Shown here: positions 1 through 9,368 of the stretch, piece after piece
How the letters are laid out: each line of letters begins with the position of its first letter
Numbering within the stretch: the first letter of the stretch is position 1
Source: Streptomyces daqingensis
GTDB lineage: Bacteria > Actinomycetota > Actinomycetes > Streptomycetales > Streptomycetaceae
Direction: 5' to 3'
DNA length: 64,000 bases
NCBI RefSeq assembly: GCF_014645895.1
Contig: NZ_BMMP01000018.1
Location: 42,700-106,699 of the forward strand
Notes under the pieces: model-generated
Seen by the model: only the letters and a program-made list of their open reading frames with translations
Database searches by the model: none
Told to the model about the DNA's origin: nothing
Position numbers and translations under genes: made by a program

Positions 1-935
1 ACGAAGTTGACGATGGCCGCCCCGGCCGGGAGCCCGATCCTGGCGAACGCCGCGACGAACGGGCTCGTGCCCGGTTCGAAGGCCGTCCAGGAGACGACGG
101 AGAGGATGACCGTGAGCGCACCGATGTAGAACAGCGCGATCCGCCACGGCACGGTGTTGACCGCCCGCGGCAGGGACTTCGCGGGATTCACCGACTCCCC
201 CGCCGTGACGCCGACGAGTTCGACGGCGAGGAACGAGAACATCACGATCTGAAGGGTCATCAGGGTGCCGCCGAGACCCTTCGGGAAGAAGCCGCCGTCG
301 GCCCAGAGATGGGTCACGGACGCCGTCTCCCCGGCGTCGGAGAAGCCGAGGGTGAGGACGCCGGCCCCGATGAGGATCATGCCGAGGATGGCGGTGACCT
401 TGATCATCGAAAACCAGAACTCCAGCTCCCCGAAGAGCTTCACCGAGATCAGGTTCGCGCCGTACAGCACGAGCGTGAAGACGAGGGCGGACACCCATTG
501 GGGGACGGCCGGCCACCAGTACTGCACGTACGTGGCGGCGGCGGTCACCTCGGTGATGCCGGTGACGACCCAGAACAGCCAGTAGGTCCAGCCGGTGACG
601 AAGCCGAAGAAAGGGCCGAGGAACTCGCGCGCGTACTCGGAGAACGACCCCGAGACCGGGCGGTACATGAGGAGTTCGCCCAGCGCCCGCATGATGAAGT
701 AGATGACGGCGCCCGCCAGCGCGTAGGCGAGGATCAGGCTGGGGCCCGCCTTGGTGATGGCCTTTCCGGCGCCGAGGAAGAGCCCCGTGCCGATCGCGCC
801 GCCGATGGCGATCATCTGGATCTGCCGGCTGCCGAGCCCGCGCCGGTAGCCCTCCTCCGGAGGTGCGGAGCCGGTGAGTGTCCCGGTGCCGCCGCCCGTC
901 GGAGCGCCGTGGCCGGAGACCTGCTCAGAGGTCAT
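1..935 (-). CDS. APC-family amino acid permease, N-terminal part (runs off left edge)
   Basis: The gene is read leftwards from ATG at 935 and has no stop before the window edge, so only about 311 N-terminal residues are present. After a hydrophilic start (MTSEQVSGHG) comes the family hallmark GLGSRQIQMIAIGGAIGTGLF, the first transmembrane helix and substrate-binding Gly motif of amino-acid/polyamine/organocation (APC) transporters of the GABA/proline/asparagine permease group. Several more hydrophobic segments follow, including one with GELEFWFSMIKV, typical of this subgroup. It should be an inner-membrane, proton-coupled amino-acid importer. The exact substrate cannot be told. No partner gene lies next to it. 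Confidence 0.9.
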   Translation of the reverse strand, partial: MTSEQVSGHGAPTGGGTGTLTGSAPPEEGYRRGLGSRQIQMIAIGGAIGTGLFLGAGKAITKAGPSLILAYALAGAVIYFIMRALGELLMYRPVSGSFSEYAREFLGPFFGFVTGWTYWLFWVVTGITEVTAAATYVQYWWPAVPQWVSALVFTLVLYGANLISVKLFGELEFWFSMIKVTAILGMILIGAGVLTLGFSDAGETASVTHLWADGGFFPKGLGGTLMTLQIVMFSFLAVELVGVTAGESVNPAKSLPRAVNTVPWRIALFYIGALTVILSVVSWTAFEPGTSPFVAAFARIGLPAGAAIVNF

Positions 936-1390
936 GTGTCGCGCCTTTCTCCATACCGGCCCGGGCGTCCCGGACCGGCCCCGATGCCCCGCCGCGGGAG
1001 CCGTGCGCACGCCTGCGGCCGGCCGGCCCGGCGCTGCCGCCGCGGTGGGGCGGCGCCGCGGCGGCAGTACGCGGATCCGCCGGCGGGTCTCACACCTGCC
1101 TCAGACGGAATCAGCCCGTACCGGAACAACCGGGGCCATCATCGGGGACGGCGCGGCCCTGCCGCGTGTCCGCCGCCGGGTCTGCCGGCCCCTCCCAGCG
1201 GACGGAGCAGCGGAACCGGACGGTGAGGGGTGCGGCGGTTCGGGGCGCGACGGCAGGAGGTCGGCCTTACGCGGTGGGGCGGCACCGGGGGCGCGGGCGG
1301 CTGGGACGGGCGGGAGGCGGCGGGCGCGGCGCGGACTGGCGGCCGGCGTCCCGGCCCCGCGCCGTCGGACGCCCTGACATACCGCTCCCG
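936..1390. other. Intergenic region with two hairpins
   Basis: This 455-base gap separates the DUF2017 gene (stop at 1391) from the permease start (935), both on the minus strand. I see no convincing gene. A perfect 12-bp inverted repeat lies at 1034-1045/1056-1067 and a 7-bp one (CCCTGAC/GTCAGGG) at 1372-1378/1390-1396 overlaps the DUF2017 stop codon. Either could end transcription from the clpS-DUF2017 unit. The rest probably holds the permease promoter. Confidence 0.4.
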
Positions 1391-2017
1391 TCAGGGAAGC
1401 AGCGTCTCCACGAGCGTCTCCTGCAGGCCGCCGAGCCAGAGGTAGGCCATGACCATGGGCTTGCGCGGGTCCTCGTCCGGCAGCGAGTAGAGCTCGTTGC
1501 TCTCCTCGTCGTCCGTCACTTCGAGACGCGCACCGATGGCCAGGCGGAGGTCGTTGAGCGCGCCCAGCCACTGGCGCGACTCCTCCGGCTTCAGGGTGAG
1601 CACCGCACCGGCGGCGCCCTTCCCCGCCCCGGAGGGTCCAGAGGGAAGGTCGGGTGTCAGGGCGTCCAGCCCCCGGACGACGGCCAGGCCGTCCTCGCGC
1701 TTGCGCGCGCGCAGGTCGTTCTCGGTGAACCGGCGGAACTCGGCGGCGGCGCGGCGCTCTTCGTCGCTCTCCGTCCGCGCGCCCGGCCCGCCGCCGTAGG
1801 CGTCCGGGAAGAGGCGGGCGAGGGCGGGGTCGGTGGGCGGCTCCGTGGGGCCGTCGGCGAGCAGCGCCGCGAACGGGTCCTCGGTATCTGCGGGCTCCTC
1901 GCCCGGACCGATCAGCTCCAGGAGCTGGACGGCGAGACTGCGCAGAATGGAGATCTCGATCTCGTCCAGCGCGATGGCGGCCCCGCCGTCGCCGGTGGAC
2001 TCGAAGTGGCCCGCCAT
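1391..2017 (-). CDS. DUF2017 family protein
   Basis: A 208-residue cytoplasmic protein of the actinobacterial DUF2017 family, which is regularly found directly after clpS. The start is set by coupling: the clpS stop (TGA, 2019-2017) overlaps ATG 2017-2015 by one base. The N-terminal part contains ALDEIEISILRSLAVQLLEL and the C-terminal part WLGALNDLRLAIGARLEV, both conserved helical stretches of the family. There is a variable Pro/Glu-rich middle. No enzyme motif or membrane segment is visible. Function is unknown; the constant pairing with ClpS suggests a role near the ClpAP/ClpCP adaptor pathway, which is inference only. Confidence 0.85.
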   Translation of the reverse strand: MAGHFESTGDGGAAIALDEIEISILRSLAVQLLELIGPGEEPADTEDPFAALLADGPTEPPTDPALARLFPDAYGGGPGARTESDEERRAAAEFRRFTENDLRARKREDGLAVVRGLDALTPDLPSGPSGAGKGAAGAVLTLKPEESRQWLGALNDLRLAIGARLEVTDDEESNELYSLPDEDPRKPMVMAYLWLGGLQETLVETLLP

Positions 2018-2328
2018 CAGCGGTCCTGCTGGAGAGTCGCCCACAGCCCGTAGCCGTGCATCGCCTGCACGTCGCGCTCCATCTCTTCGCGGCTGCCGGT
2101 GGATACGACAGCCCGGCCCTTGTGGTGGACGTCCATCATCAGCTTCTTCGCCTTCTCCTTGGGATAGCCGAAGTAGCTCTGGAAGACGTAGGTCACGTAG
2201 CTCATGAGGTTCACGGGATCGTTGTGCACGATCGTCGCCCAGGGCAGATCCGGCTCCGGGACCTCGGCGGGTTTCTCGGCCGACTCGGGCAGTTCGATCT
2301 CGGCGGGGGCGACACTCACAGGTCCCAT
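2017..2328 (-). CDS. clpS: ATP-dependent Clp protease adaptor ClpS
   Basis: A 103-residue ClpS adaptor. Family members bind proteins with N-degron residues (Leu, Phe, Tyr, Trp) and hand them to the Clp AAA+ unfoldase for degradation in the cytoplasm. The core begins at LPWATIVHNDPVNLMSYVTY, with the conserved Asn-Asp of the N-degron pocket, and continues with the VHHKGRAVV segment that contributes the pocket histidine. The first 30 residues are the usual variable tail. It is the first gene of a two-gene minus-strand unit with DUF2017 and diverges from pncB. Confidence 0.95.
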   Translation of the reverse strand: MGPVSVAPAEIELPESAEKPAEVPEPDLPWATIVHNDPVNLMSYVTYVFQSYFGYPKEKAKKLMMDVHHKGRAVVSTGSREEMERDVQAMHGYGLWATLQQDR

Positions 2329-2453
2329 GCTGCCACTCAGGGGCGTCAGGTGGCCAAACGACCCGGACTCGATATCGTCAAAGTGACGAGATGTGCGGTA
2401 CGCTCGGACGTGCCCCGCCCCTCCCAGGGGGCTCGCCGATGCGAGGAGTTCAA

Positions 2454-3782
2454 GTGACCATGGCCGACAGGGGACTGCCGGTGGCCGTGCCGTCGACGGC
2501 TCTCTTCACCGACCAGTACGAACTCACCATGCTCCAAGCCGCGTTGCGCGGCGGGACCGCCGAACGGCAGTGCGTCTTCGAGGTGTTCGCACGCCGGCTT
2601 CCGGAGGGCCGCCGCTACGGGGTGGTCGCCGGAACCGGCCGGGTCCTGGACGCGGTGGAGAACTTCTCCTTCGACGAGAAGGTGCTCGACTTCCTCCGGC
2701 AGCGCGGCATCGTCGACGGGCCCACGCTGCATTGGCTCTCCTCCTACCGCTTCAGGGGCGACATCCACGGCTACCCGGAGGGCGAGGTCTACTTCCCCGG
2801 CTCCCCCGTGATGCGGGTCCAGGGCACCTTCGCGGAGTGCGTGCTGCTGGAGACGGTGATCCTCTCGATCCTCAACCACGACTCCGCGGTCGCCGCCGCG
2901 GCGTCCCGGATGGCGGTCGCGGCGGGCGGGCGTCCACTGGTGGAGATGGGGGCGCGGCGCACGCACGAGCTGGCCGCGGTCGCCGCCTCCCGGGCCGCCT
3001 ACGTCGGCGGCTTCACCTCGACCTCCGACCTCGCCGCCGGGTTCCGCTATGACATCCCCACCGTCGGCACCAGCGCGCACTCCTTCACCCTGCTCCACGA
3101 CAGCGAGCGCGGGGCCTTCACCGCGCAGGTCGACTCCCTGGGCAGCGACACCACGCTGCTCGTCGACACGTACGACGTCACAGAAGCCGTGCGCGCCGCG
3201 GTCGACGTCGCGGGACCGGGCCTCGGCGCCGTCCGCATCGACTCCGGCGACCTGCTGCTGCTCGCGCACCGCGTCCGCCACCAGCTCGACGAACTCGGCG
3301 CGACGCAGACGAAGATCGTGGTCACCAGCGATCTCGACGAGTACGCCATCGCCTCGCTGGCCGCCGCGCCCGTCGACGCCTACGGCGTCGGCACCCAGCT
3401 CGTCACCGGCAGCGGCCACCCCACGGCCTCGATGGTCTACAAGCTCGTCGCCCGCGCGGACTCCGACGCGCCCGGCGCACCGCTGCGCCCCGTCGCGAAG
3501 AAGTCCATGGGCGGCAAGACCTCGCCGGGCGGCGCCAAATGGGCGGCGCGCCAGCTGGACGAGGACGGCGTCGCGATGGCCGAGGTGGTCGGCACGGGCG
3601 AGGTGCCGGAGGAGCTGGCGGACCGTCTGCTCCAGGTGGAGCTCGTCCGCGGCGGCAAGGTCGTCGCGAGGGAAGGGCTCGACGCCGTCCGCGGCCGCCA
3701 CAAGGAGGCGCTGGCCGGACTGCCGATGTCGGCGATGCAACTCTCGCGCGGGGAGCCGGTGTTGCCGACGGAGTACGTCTGA
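2454..3782 (+). CDS. pncB: Nicotinate phosphoribosyltransferase
   Basis: Makes nicotinate mononucleotide from nicotinate and PRPP, the committing step of the Preiss-Handler NAD salvage route. Recognisable blocks are ALFTDQYELTML near the N-terminus, GTSAHSF, the phosphoribosyl-binding VRIDSGDL, and GTQLVTGSGHPTASMVYKL followed by KKSMGGKTSPGG. Length (442 codons) fits the family. The GTG at 2454 lies 5 bases after GAGGAG (2443-2448); an in-frame ATG at 2460 is the alternative start. The next gene, pncA, supplies its substrate, so the two form a nicotinamide-to-NaMN salvage pair. Confidence 0.93.
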   Translation: MTMADRGLPVAVPSTALFTDQYELTMLQAALRGGTAERQCVFEVFARRLPEGRRYGVVAGTGRVLDAVENFSFDEKVLDFLRQRGIVDGPTLHWLSSYRFRGDIHGYPEGEVYFPGSPVMRVQGTFAECVLLETVILSILNHDSAVAAAASRMAVAAGGRPLVEMGARRTHELAAVAASRAAYVGGFTSTSDLAAGFRYDIPTVGTSAHSFTLLHDSERGAFTAQVDSLGSDTTLLVDTYDVTEAVRAAVDVAGPGLGAVRIDSGDLLLLAHRVRHQLDELGATQTKIVVTSDLDEYAIASLAAAPVDAYGVGTQLVTGSGHPTASMVYKLVARADSDAPGAPLRPVAKKSMGGKTSPGGAKWAARQLDEDGVAMAEVVGTGEVPEELADRLLQVELVRGGKVVAREGLDAVRGRHKEALAGLPMSAMQLSRGEPVLPTEYV

Positions 3783-3908
3783 CGCACCGGGCGCCGGTGT
3801 TACGCGGGTGACATCGTGTGCGTGGGACCTCCCGCGAAGGCCGCGCAGTCCATAGGGTCGGGCCCGACCGACGTTCCCCGACCGCCCAGACCCCCGAAAG
3901 GCATCGAC

Positions 3909-4502
3909 ATGCACCGGGCACTGATCGTCGTAGACGTGCAGAACGACTTCTGCGAAGGCGGAAGCCTCGAGGTCAAGGGCGGTGCGGACGTGGCGGCAGC
4001 CATCACCGACCTGATCGGCGACGCTTCCACGGGCTACGACCACGTCGTGGCGACCCGCGACCACCACATCGAGCCGGGCGACCACTTCTCGGACAACCCC
4101 GACTTCGAGCACTCCTGGCCGCCGCACTGCGTCGCCGGAACCGAGGGCATCGGCTTCCACCCCAATTTCGCCCCCGCGGTGGCCGCCGGCTCGATCGACG
4201 CGGTCTTCAGCAAGGGCGCCTACACCGCCGCCTACAGCGGCTTCGAGGGCGAGGACGAGCACGGTGTCCCGCTCGCCGAGTGGCTGCGGCAGCGCGACGT
4301 GCGGGAGGTCGACGTCGTGGGCGTGGCCACCGACCACTGCGTGCGCGCGACCGCCCTCGACGCCGCCTCGGAGGGCTTCAGCACGCGCGTGCTGCTGGGG
4401 CTCACCGCGGGCGTCGCCCCGGGAACCACGCAGCACGCCATCGAACAGCTGCGCGACGCCGGTGTGGATCTGACCGGCACGCCGGTGCTGGCCGACGGCT
4501 GA
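3909..4502 (+). CDS. pncA: Nicotinamidase / isochorismatase-family hydrolase
   Basis: A 197-residue cysteine hydrolase that should deamidate nicotinamide to nicotinate. The catalytic triad is in place: Asp9 (VVDVQNDF), Lys102 (FSKGAY) and Cys144 (VATDHCVRATA). Metal-binding residues expected from the mycobacterial enzyme fall at Asp51, His53, His59 and His73 (TRDHHIEPGDHF, PPHC). The ATG at 3909 follows a 126-base gap after pncB, so it may be cotranscribed or have its own promoter. A strong hairpin terminator follows the gene. An organism with this intact gene would be expected to hydrolyse pyrazinamide as well. Confidence 0.93.
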   Translation: MHRALIVVDVQNDFCEGGSLEVKGGADVAAAITDLIGDASTGYDHVVATRDHHIEPGDHFSDNPDFEHSWPPHCVAGTEGIGFHPNFAPAVAAGSIDAVFSKGAYTAAYSGFEGEDEHGVPLAEWLRQRDVREVDVVGVATDHCVRATALDAASEGFSTRVLLGLTAGVAPGTTQHAIEQLRDAGVDLTGTPVLADG

Positions 4503-4522
4503 GCGGGCGCCCGCGCACGCCT

Positions 4523-4547
4523 GAGCCCCCGCTGCGCGCGGGGGCTC
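4523..4547 (+). terminator. Hairpin terminator after pncA
   Basis: Perfect 10-bp inverted repeat GAGCCCCCGC/GCGGGGGCTC with a 5-base loop, 20 bases after the pncA stop. There is no T-run, as is usual for Streptomyces terminators. Confidence 0.8.
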
Positions 4548-4664
4548 CTGACGCGAGGGGTGCGGCTGAAGCGCCGGGCCGGCGCCTGGGGGCCGCGTGA
4601 GCCCGTGGGCCGGGAGGGGCCGGGAGAGGCGGGAGAGGCGGGCCCGGCGGCCCGGGAGGGCGCC

Positions 4665-5198
4665 CTACCCCGTGCGGACCCGGTGCGAGGGATGCAGCAG
4701 GGACTCGATCGGGTGCCACGCCTCGCGGTCGTCGCCGGGCGTCATGCGCCAGACCAGGCCGTCGGGGTGGTGCAGCACCGCTGTGATCTCGTCCGCGGTG
4801 GGCGGCTCCGCGTTGCCGCGGAGGTAGACCGACCGCATGCCCAGGTTCCGCAGCCTGGTCAGGGCACGAGCGCGGTTGAACGAGTGGACCAGCACACGGA
4901 CGCGCGACTCGTCGCCGTACGGCCGCGCCGAGACGGCTCGCACCGTGTGCGGCTCGTCGGCATGCGCCGACCAGCGGCGGCCCCGGCGCTCCAGCCCGTC
5001 GTAGGCGCCGCCAGCGCGGCCCTGGCGCACAGCACCCGGCCCGGGCGCACGGTCGTCGGCGACCGCCTCCCGGCCCGCGTGCGGAGCCTCCCCCGTGACC
5101 GGTTCAGGCTGCCTGTGCAGCCGCTGAACCGGTACCGGCAACGTCAGCGCGACGATCACGCTTCCGTCCGGCAGCTGGACGAATCCGCCTCCAGCCAT
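4665..5198 (-). CDS. Hypothetical protein
   Basis: A 177-residue protein I do not recognise. It starts at ATG 5198 (MAGGGFVQLPDGS); GTG 5210 upstream is possible, and neither has a clear ribosome site. The first 25 residues are compact and hydrophobic, the middle is a variable Pro/Arg/Gly-rich stretch, and the C-terminal half (SRVRVLVHSFNRARALTRL to the end) looks folded, with a repeated pattern of basic and Trp residues. No signal peptide or membrane helix. It lies between pncA and the M6 protease gene on the strand of the latter, separated from it by a terminator hairpin, so it is probably transcribed alone. Confidence 0.6.
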   Translation of the reverse strand: MAGGGFVQLPDGSVIVALTLPVPVQRLHRQPEPVTGEAPHAGREAVADDRAPGPGAVRQGRAGGAYDGLERRGRRWSAHADEPHTVRAVSARPYGDESRVRVLVHSFNRARALTRLRNLGMRSVYLRGNAEPPTADEITAVLHHPDGLVWRMTPGDDREAWHPIESLLHPSHRVRTG

Positions 5199-5268
5199 GA
5201 TCAACAACACCCCCGCGAGAACTGTTCCGGTGGACCTCCGCGAAGGTCCGTCACGTGCATCTAAACGC

Positions 5269-5305
5269 GATCGGCCGTCGCCCGCCAGGGGGGCAACGGC
5301 CGATC
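5269..5305 (-). terminator. Hairpin terminator after the M6 protease gene
   Basis: Inverted repeat GATCGGCCGT/ACGGCCGATC (10 bp perfect, 15 bp with one mismatch), 26 bases beyond the protease stop. T-rich sequence (ATGTTTT) flanks it on the plus side, but the only gene close enough to need it is on the minus strand. Confidence 0.7.
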
Positions 5306-5330
5306 ATGTTTTGACCTGCAACGATGCAAA

Positions 5331-7718
5331 TTAATTTGTGGAAGGTCTCACCTGAAGGGTGATCGTCTTACCCGAGCGGGACTGCTTGAGGATCTTGACC
5401 TGGGTGTTGGTGTCCGGCACCTTCACCCCGGCCGTCGGGTTGGACTTGTACCAGTACGTCCCCTTGTGGTCGTCGAAGACCGGAACGCCCCTCTTGCCCT
5501 TGACCTTCACGGCTTCGCCGTCGTTGTGGAGAGTGATCCCCTTCGAGGCGAATTTGCTGAACGGGGAGTCGTAGGCCTGCATGCGGTTCCGCAGCGGCGT
5601 GCCGTCCGACCACTTCTCCGGCTTGGCGTGGGCGTCCACCGGGAGGATCAGCCCCTCGCCGGGGTGCGCGGAGACGTTGTTGTCCAGCTGAGAGGTGTCC
5701 CAGAGCCAGAGCAGCAGCCCCTTCTCGTAGGCGTAGCGCTCGACCCAGTCGGGTCGCGTGGAGGCCCAACCGAAGTTGTACGGCCCGTACTTCAGCGCCT
5801 TGTCGTACGAGGAGTGGTTGCGGTTCTCGGCGAGGTAGAACTGCGCGTACGGCTTCGTGAAGGACTCTCCGATGCGCGAGAAGCCCTTCGTGGCCCAGCC
5901 GTTGTCGTCGTCGCCCTCGGCGCCGTCCTCGAAGATCTTCTCACCGTCTGCGGTGATGCTGATCGCGTCCGCGGCGAAGCCCTTCTGGGCCACCCCACCG
6001 TCCGTCAGATAACGGAAGCGAACATCAATCTTCTTCCCTGCGAACTCGTCGAGCGGGTACGAGAGATCGAGGTACGACTCCGACACCCCGGAGAGCGCAG
6101 GCTGGTCGCTGCCGTCCCGCGGGATGGGCTTGCCGTCGGCCGTTCCGTCGATCGGCGTCCACGTCTCGCCGCCGTCCTCGGAGACCTCGGTGTAGAGGAA
6201 GTCGTAGTTCTCCTCGATGTCCCACCAGCCCTGAAGGTCCAGCGACGCCTTGGACTTGCCGGTCAGGTCGACGCTGCGGCTGAGCGTGTTGCGCAGGTCG
6301 TCGCCGCTGCCGCTCCACCACTGCTTCTCGCCCTCGGCGGGCTTCGTGATGGTGGTGGTGACGTCCTTCTCGGGCAACTCGACTATGACGGCCTGCTTGT
6401 TCTTCGTCTGGTACGAGTGAGTGCCCAGCTTGTGCGTGGACTTGGTGGCGGCCTTCGCCTTGCCGTAGTCCAGCCAGCCCATCTGCAGCTTGTCCCAGGC
6501 GTTCATGTCGCCGGCGGAGTCGCCGATGGCGTCCTTGCCCTTGTTCAGCCAGGAGCCCACGGACATGATCGACCAGAAGCCGACCGAGTTCTCGCCCCCA
6601 CCAGTGGTGTCGTAGTGGTCGGGCAGGCCCAGGTCGTGGCCGTACTCGTGGACGAAGACGCCCAGTCCGCCGTTCTCGGGCTGCGCGGTGTAGTCGCCGA
6701 CCCACACGCCGGTGTCGCCGATCTCGGTGCCGCCGGCCTTGTTCTGCTCCGGACCGGTCTTGCCCGCGTCGCTGCCGTACGCGTACCAGCGGTGCGCCCA
6801 GATGGCGTTCTCACCCTCGGCACCGCCGCCGGCCGACTCGTCCTCGCCCGCGTGGACGAACTGGAAGTGGTCGATGTAGCCGTCCGACTCGTCGAAGTTG
6901 CCGTCCTCGTCGTAGTCGTAGCGGTCCCACTTGTCGTACTCGGCGAGCTGAGCGGCGATCTCCTCGTCGGTCTTGCCGTCGGCCTTCTGGTCCTCGACCC
7001 ACTGGTTCACGCCGTCGCGGACGGCGTCCCACACGGTCGGGCAGTTGCTGTCGCCGCAGTAGTTGGAGCCGTAGCGCGCCTCGTTGTAGTCGACCTTGAC
7101 CCAGTCGGAGACGGCGCCCTCGACGGAGTAGCGGCCGGAGGACTGCTTCTCGTAGTAGCTCTTGACCGAGTCCTCGGTCTTGTCCGAGAAGTAGAGGTCC
7201 TGGAAGTGCTTCTGGTCGAAGTCCTTCTTCCAGTACGTCGAGTTGTCGTCCTCGCGCTTCGGCGCCGGGATCTTGTTGTGGACGGGACCGGGGTCGCCGC
7301 CGTACTTCTCGTCGACCTTGTCGCCGAACTCGAGGAGGATGGTGAAGATCCTGTCGGTCTTCTCGCGCCCCAGCTCGACGTACTTGCCGCTGTCGAGCTT
7401 CGCGACCTTGGATCCCTTGCGGTCCACCAACTTGGCGTCGCCGCTGGCGACTTGCTCAAGGGCGGCCTGGCGCTGAGCCTGCTGCTCCGCGTCGAAGGGG
7501 CCCTTCAGGTTGTCCTCGCTGTGCCCGGCCTTGCGCTGGCCCGGCGTGCCGGGCTGCAGAAGCCCGGACTGCATTGCGGGATGTGCGGACGCCTGCGGCG
7601 CGTCGGCCGGCTGGGCCTGGGCCGCACTCGCGGGTATGAGTGCGGTCGCGCCTATCGCGGCGACTGCCGTCGCCAGCGTGGCTGCTCTCGATCTCTTGGA
7701 TCGCCGTCTGCCGTTCAC
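5331..7718 (-). CDS. Secreted M6-family metalloprotease (immune inhibitor A type)
   Basis: A 795-residue exported zinc protease. GTG 7718 is chosen because GGGAGGG lies 10 bases upstream; an ATG at 7766 would add 16 residues but has no ribosome site. The start has a basic n-region (RRRSKRSR), a hydrophobic core and an ASAAQAQ cleavage site. A propeptide follows. The zinc site HEYGHDLGLPD falls at about residues 357-367 and matches the M6 signature HExxHxxxxxD. The C-terminal half contains beta-sandwich-like repeats (GWWDIEENYDFLYTEVSEDGGETW) typical of InhA. Members degrade extracellular proteins; a nutritional or developmental role is likely here. It stands alone. Confidence 0.93.
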   Translation of the reverse strand: MNGRRRSKRSRAATLATAVAAIGATALIPASAAQAQPADAPQASAHPAMQSGLLQPGTPGQRKAGHSEDNLKGPFDAEQQAQRQAALEQVASGDAKLVDRKGSKVAKLDSGKYVELGREKTDRIFTILLEFGDKVDEKYGGDPGPVHNKIPAPKREDDNSTYWKKDFDQKHFQDLYFSDKTEDSVKSYYEKQSSGRYSVEGAVSDWVKVDYNEARYGSNYCGDSNCPTVWDAVRDGVNQWVEDQKADGKTDEEIAAQLAEYDKWDRYDYDEDGNFDESDGYIDHFQFVHAGEDESAGGGAEGENAIWAHRWYAYGSDAGKTGPEQNKAGGTEIGDTGVWVGDYTAQPENGGLGVFVHEYGHDLGLPDHYDTTGGGENSVGFWSIMSVGSWLNKGKDAIGDSAGDMNAWDKLQMGWLDYGKAKAATKSTHKLGTHSYQTKNKQAVIVELPEKDVTTTITKPAEGEKQWWSGSGDDLRNTLSRSVDLTGKSKASLDLQGWWDIEENYDFLYTEVSEDGGETWTPIDGTADGKPIPRDGSDQPALSGVSESYLDLSYPLDEFAGKKIDVRFRYLTDGGVAQKGFAADAISITADGEKIFEDGAEGDDDNGWATKGFSRIGESFTKPYAQFYLAENRNHSSYDKALKYGPYNFGWASTRPDWVERYAYEKGLLLWLWDTSQLDNNVSAHPGEGLILPVDAHAKPEKWSDGTPLRNRMQAYDSPFSKFASKGITLHNDGEAVKVKGKRGVPVFDDHKGTYWYKSNPTAGVKVPDTNTQVKILKQSRSGKTITLQVRPSTN

Positions 7719-8021
7719 CTCTGCGGTGCCCTCCCCTGTGGAGTGATGTGACAGGAGGTATTTCATAGCAGCAGAGGGAGAAAAGACAGACCCTGATGCA
7801 CAGATTCGTCCCGCTCGACCAAGTACCCCCGCTTGTCCATCAGTTGGGACGGCCCGAACCCCGTGCGACTGTGCGCCCCCTGTGCAACGCCGACGTGGCC
7901 GGGCTCACGCTTACCGTTGGGTGTGCCCGGGCATCCCGGTCGTAGAGTCTTACGAGAGCCTTCAGCGCCGGATCGATCGACCGGCCCACCCCCGATATGT
8001 CTCCCGAGGACGGATCACGCC

Positions 8022-8357
8022 ATGCCGCGTCCGACCCCAGCACAGTTCGCCTACGGTTCGGTCACCGTCATCTGCTCGACCCTCGCGATGCTCCTGCTCT
8101 CCAAGTCCCCGTCGGGGGCCGGAGTCGCGGTGATCGCGGTGGCCGCTCTCTCCCTCGGCGTGCTGGTGGCCCTCACCGCACCCGGTACGGCCAAGTCCCG
8201 GCGGCCACAAGGAGCCGCGAGCACGGAGCAGGCGCCTGCACGCGCCTCCACGGTCTCCGCGGGCTCCCGGGTGCACGCGCGGCGCGACACGGCGGCCCCG
8301 GCCGTCGCGGCGGGCCGGGCCGGGCGCCGTCTCGCCGAGCCGTCCCTGCGTCACTGA
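8022..8357 (+). CDS. Small two-helix membrane protein
   Basis: A 111-residue protein from ATG 8022 with GAGGA upstream at the right distance. Residues about 8-27 and 33-53 form two hydrophobic helices (FAYGSVTVICSTLAMLLLS and GVAVIAVAALSLGVLVALTA). The remaining half is a soluble, Ala/Arg-rich tail that looks disordered. No catalytic motif. I do not recognise a function; such small membrane proteins are common in Streptomyces. It faces the RDD gene convergently. Confidence 0.7.
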   Translation: MPRPTPAQFAYGSVTVICSTLAMLLLSKSPSGAGVAVIAVAALSLGVLVALTAPGTAKSRRPQGAASTEQAPARASTVSAGSRVHARRDTAAPAVAAGRAGRRLAEPSLRH

Positions 8358-8502
8358 GCGACTGCGGCCCGGCGGGCGGCCGGAGGGCCGCACGCCGGGC
8401 CTGTCGTCGCGCGTCCCGTCGTCACGCTTGGGCTGTCGTCACGCGAGCTGTCGGCGCGGGTTCCGCCATGCGGCCACGCCACTCCCGCGACGCCGCACGG
8501 GC

Positions 8503-9198
8503 TCAGTCCGTCGCCACCACCACCGTCTTGGCCGCCTTGTCGTGCAGACACTGCCGGTACGGCTTGTCCCACGTGCAGAAGAGCACGTTGACCAGCCAGA
8601 AGAGGAAACCGACGCAGGGGACGAGAGGCGGCACGTGGTACACGAGCGTGCGCGCCCAGCCCGGCAGGCCGCGCGGCACGTCGCCGTCGGCGAGCATCGC
8701 GACCCGGATCCTCATGAGTTTCTTGCCGACCGTCTGACCCGAGGTCGTCAGCATCAGGCCCTCGTAGACGAGATACACCAGCGAGTAGATGCCCTGCTGT
8801 GTGTAGGTCCGGCCGTCGTCGACCGAGTTCCACTCCCCCTGCGTGAGCCAGAAGACGAGCCCGAGGGGGATGCCGATCAGCAGCGCGTCGATGATCCTCG
8901 CCAGCAGCCGCTTGCCGCGCGAGGCGAGCGGCGGCATGCCTGCCAGTGGATCGGCGGCGCCGCTCATGTCGCCGTAGGGGTTGCTGCCGTAGGGGCCGCC
9001 CGCGTAGTGCCCGTACGGGCCGCCGCCATAGGGTCCGCCCTCCGGGCCCGCGCCTCCGGGCGGCGGAGGCGGGCTGCCGTACGGACCGCCGCCGTACGAC
9101 GGCGGGGGCCCCGAGGAGCCGCCGGGCTTCTCCTCCGGCGGCTCCTGCGGGTCGTCCCGCTTGCGGAACGGGTCGGGGTCCGGCTGATCCGAGCTCAT
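8503..9198 (-). CDS. RDD-domain membrane protein
   Basis: A 231-residue protein with a Pro/Gly/Tyr-rich cytoplasmic N-terminus of about 85 residues (repeated GGPYG units) and a C-terminal RDD domain with three membrane helices. The family's Arg and Asp residues are visible in KRLLARIIDALLIGIPL, and the conserved TSGQTVGKKLMRIRV loop follows. The C-terminal WDKPYRQCLHDKAAKTVVV is shared with the next RDD protein, so the two genes are paralogues. RDD proteins are thought to carry small solutes or ions, with the specific role unknown. Confidence 0.88.
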   Translation of the reverse strand: MSSDQPDPDPFRKRDDPQEPPEEKPGGSSGPPPSYGGGPYGSPPPPPGGAGPEGGPYGGGPYGHYAGGPYGSNPYGDMSGAADPLAGMPPLASRGKRLLARIIDALLIGIPLGLVFWLTQGEWNSVDDGRTYTQQGIYSLVYLVYEGLMLTTSGQTVGKKLMRIRVAMLADGDVPRGLPGWARTLVYHVPPLVPCVGFLFWLVNVLFCTWDKPYRQCLHDKAAKTVVVATD

Positions 9199-9368
9199 GG
9201 GCCGAGTGGAACGCGCGCCGGACGGCCCCGCATCCGGCGTGCGTCATCGGAGTGAGGCGGCCGGGGACGCTCGGAGCCGGAAAGGGCGGCCTGCCGCCGC
9301 CGGGCAGTGCCCGCACGCGCGAGGGCGCCGGGCAGGCTCCGCGGCGAGCCCGGCCGCCCTCGGCGGCC

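Noticed and set aside
2346..4436. Long minus-strand open frame across pncB and pncA
   Set aside because: Lies antisense to two well-supported enzymes and has no ribosome site or recognisable protein.
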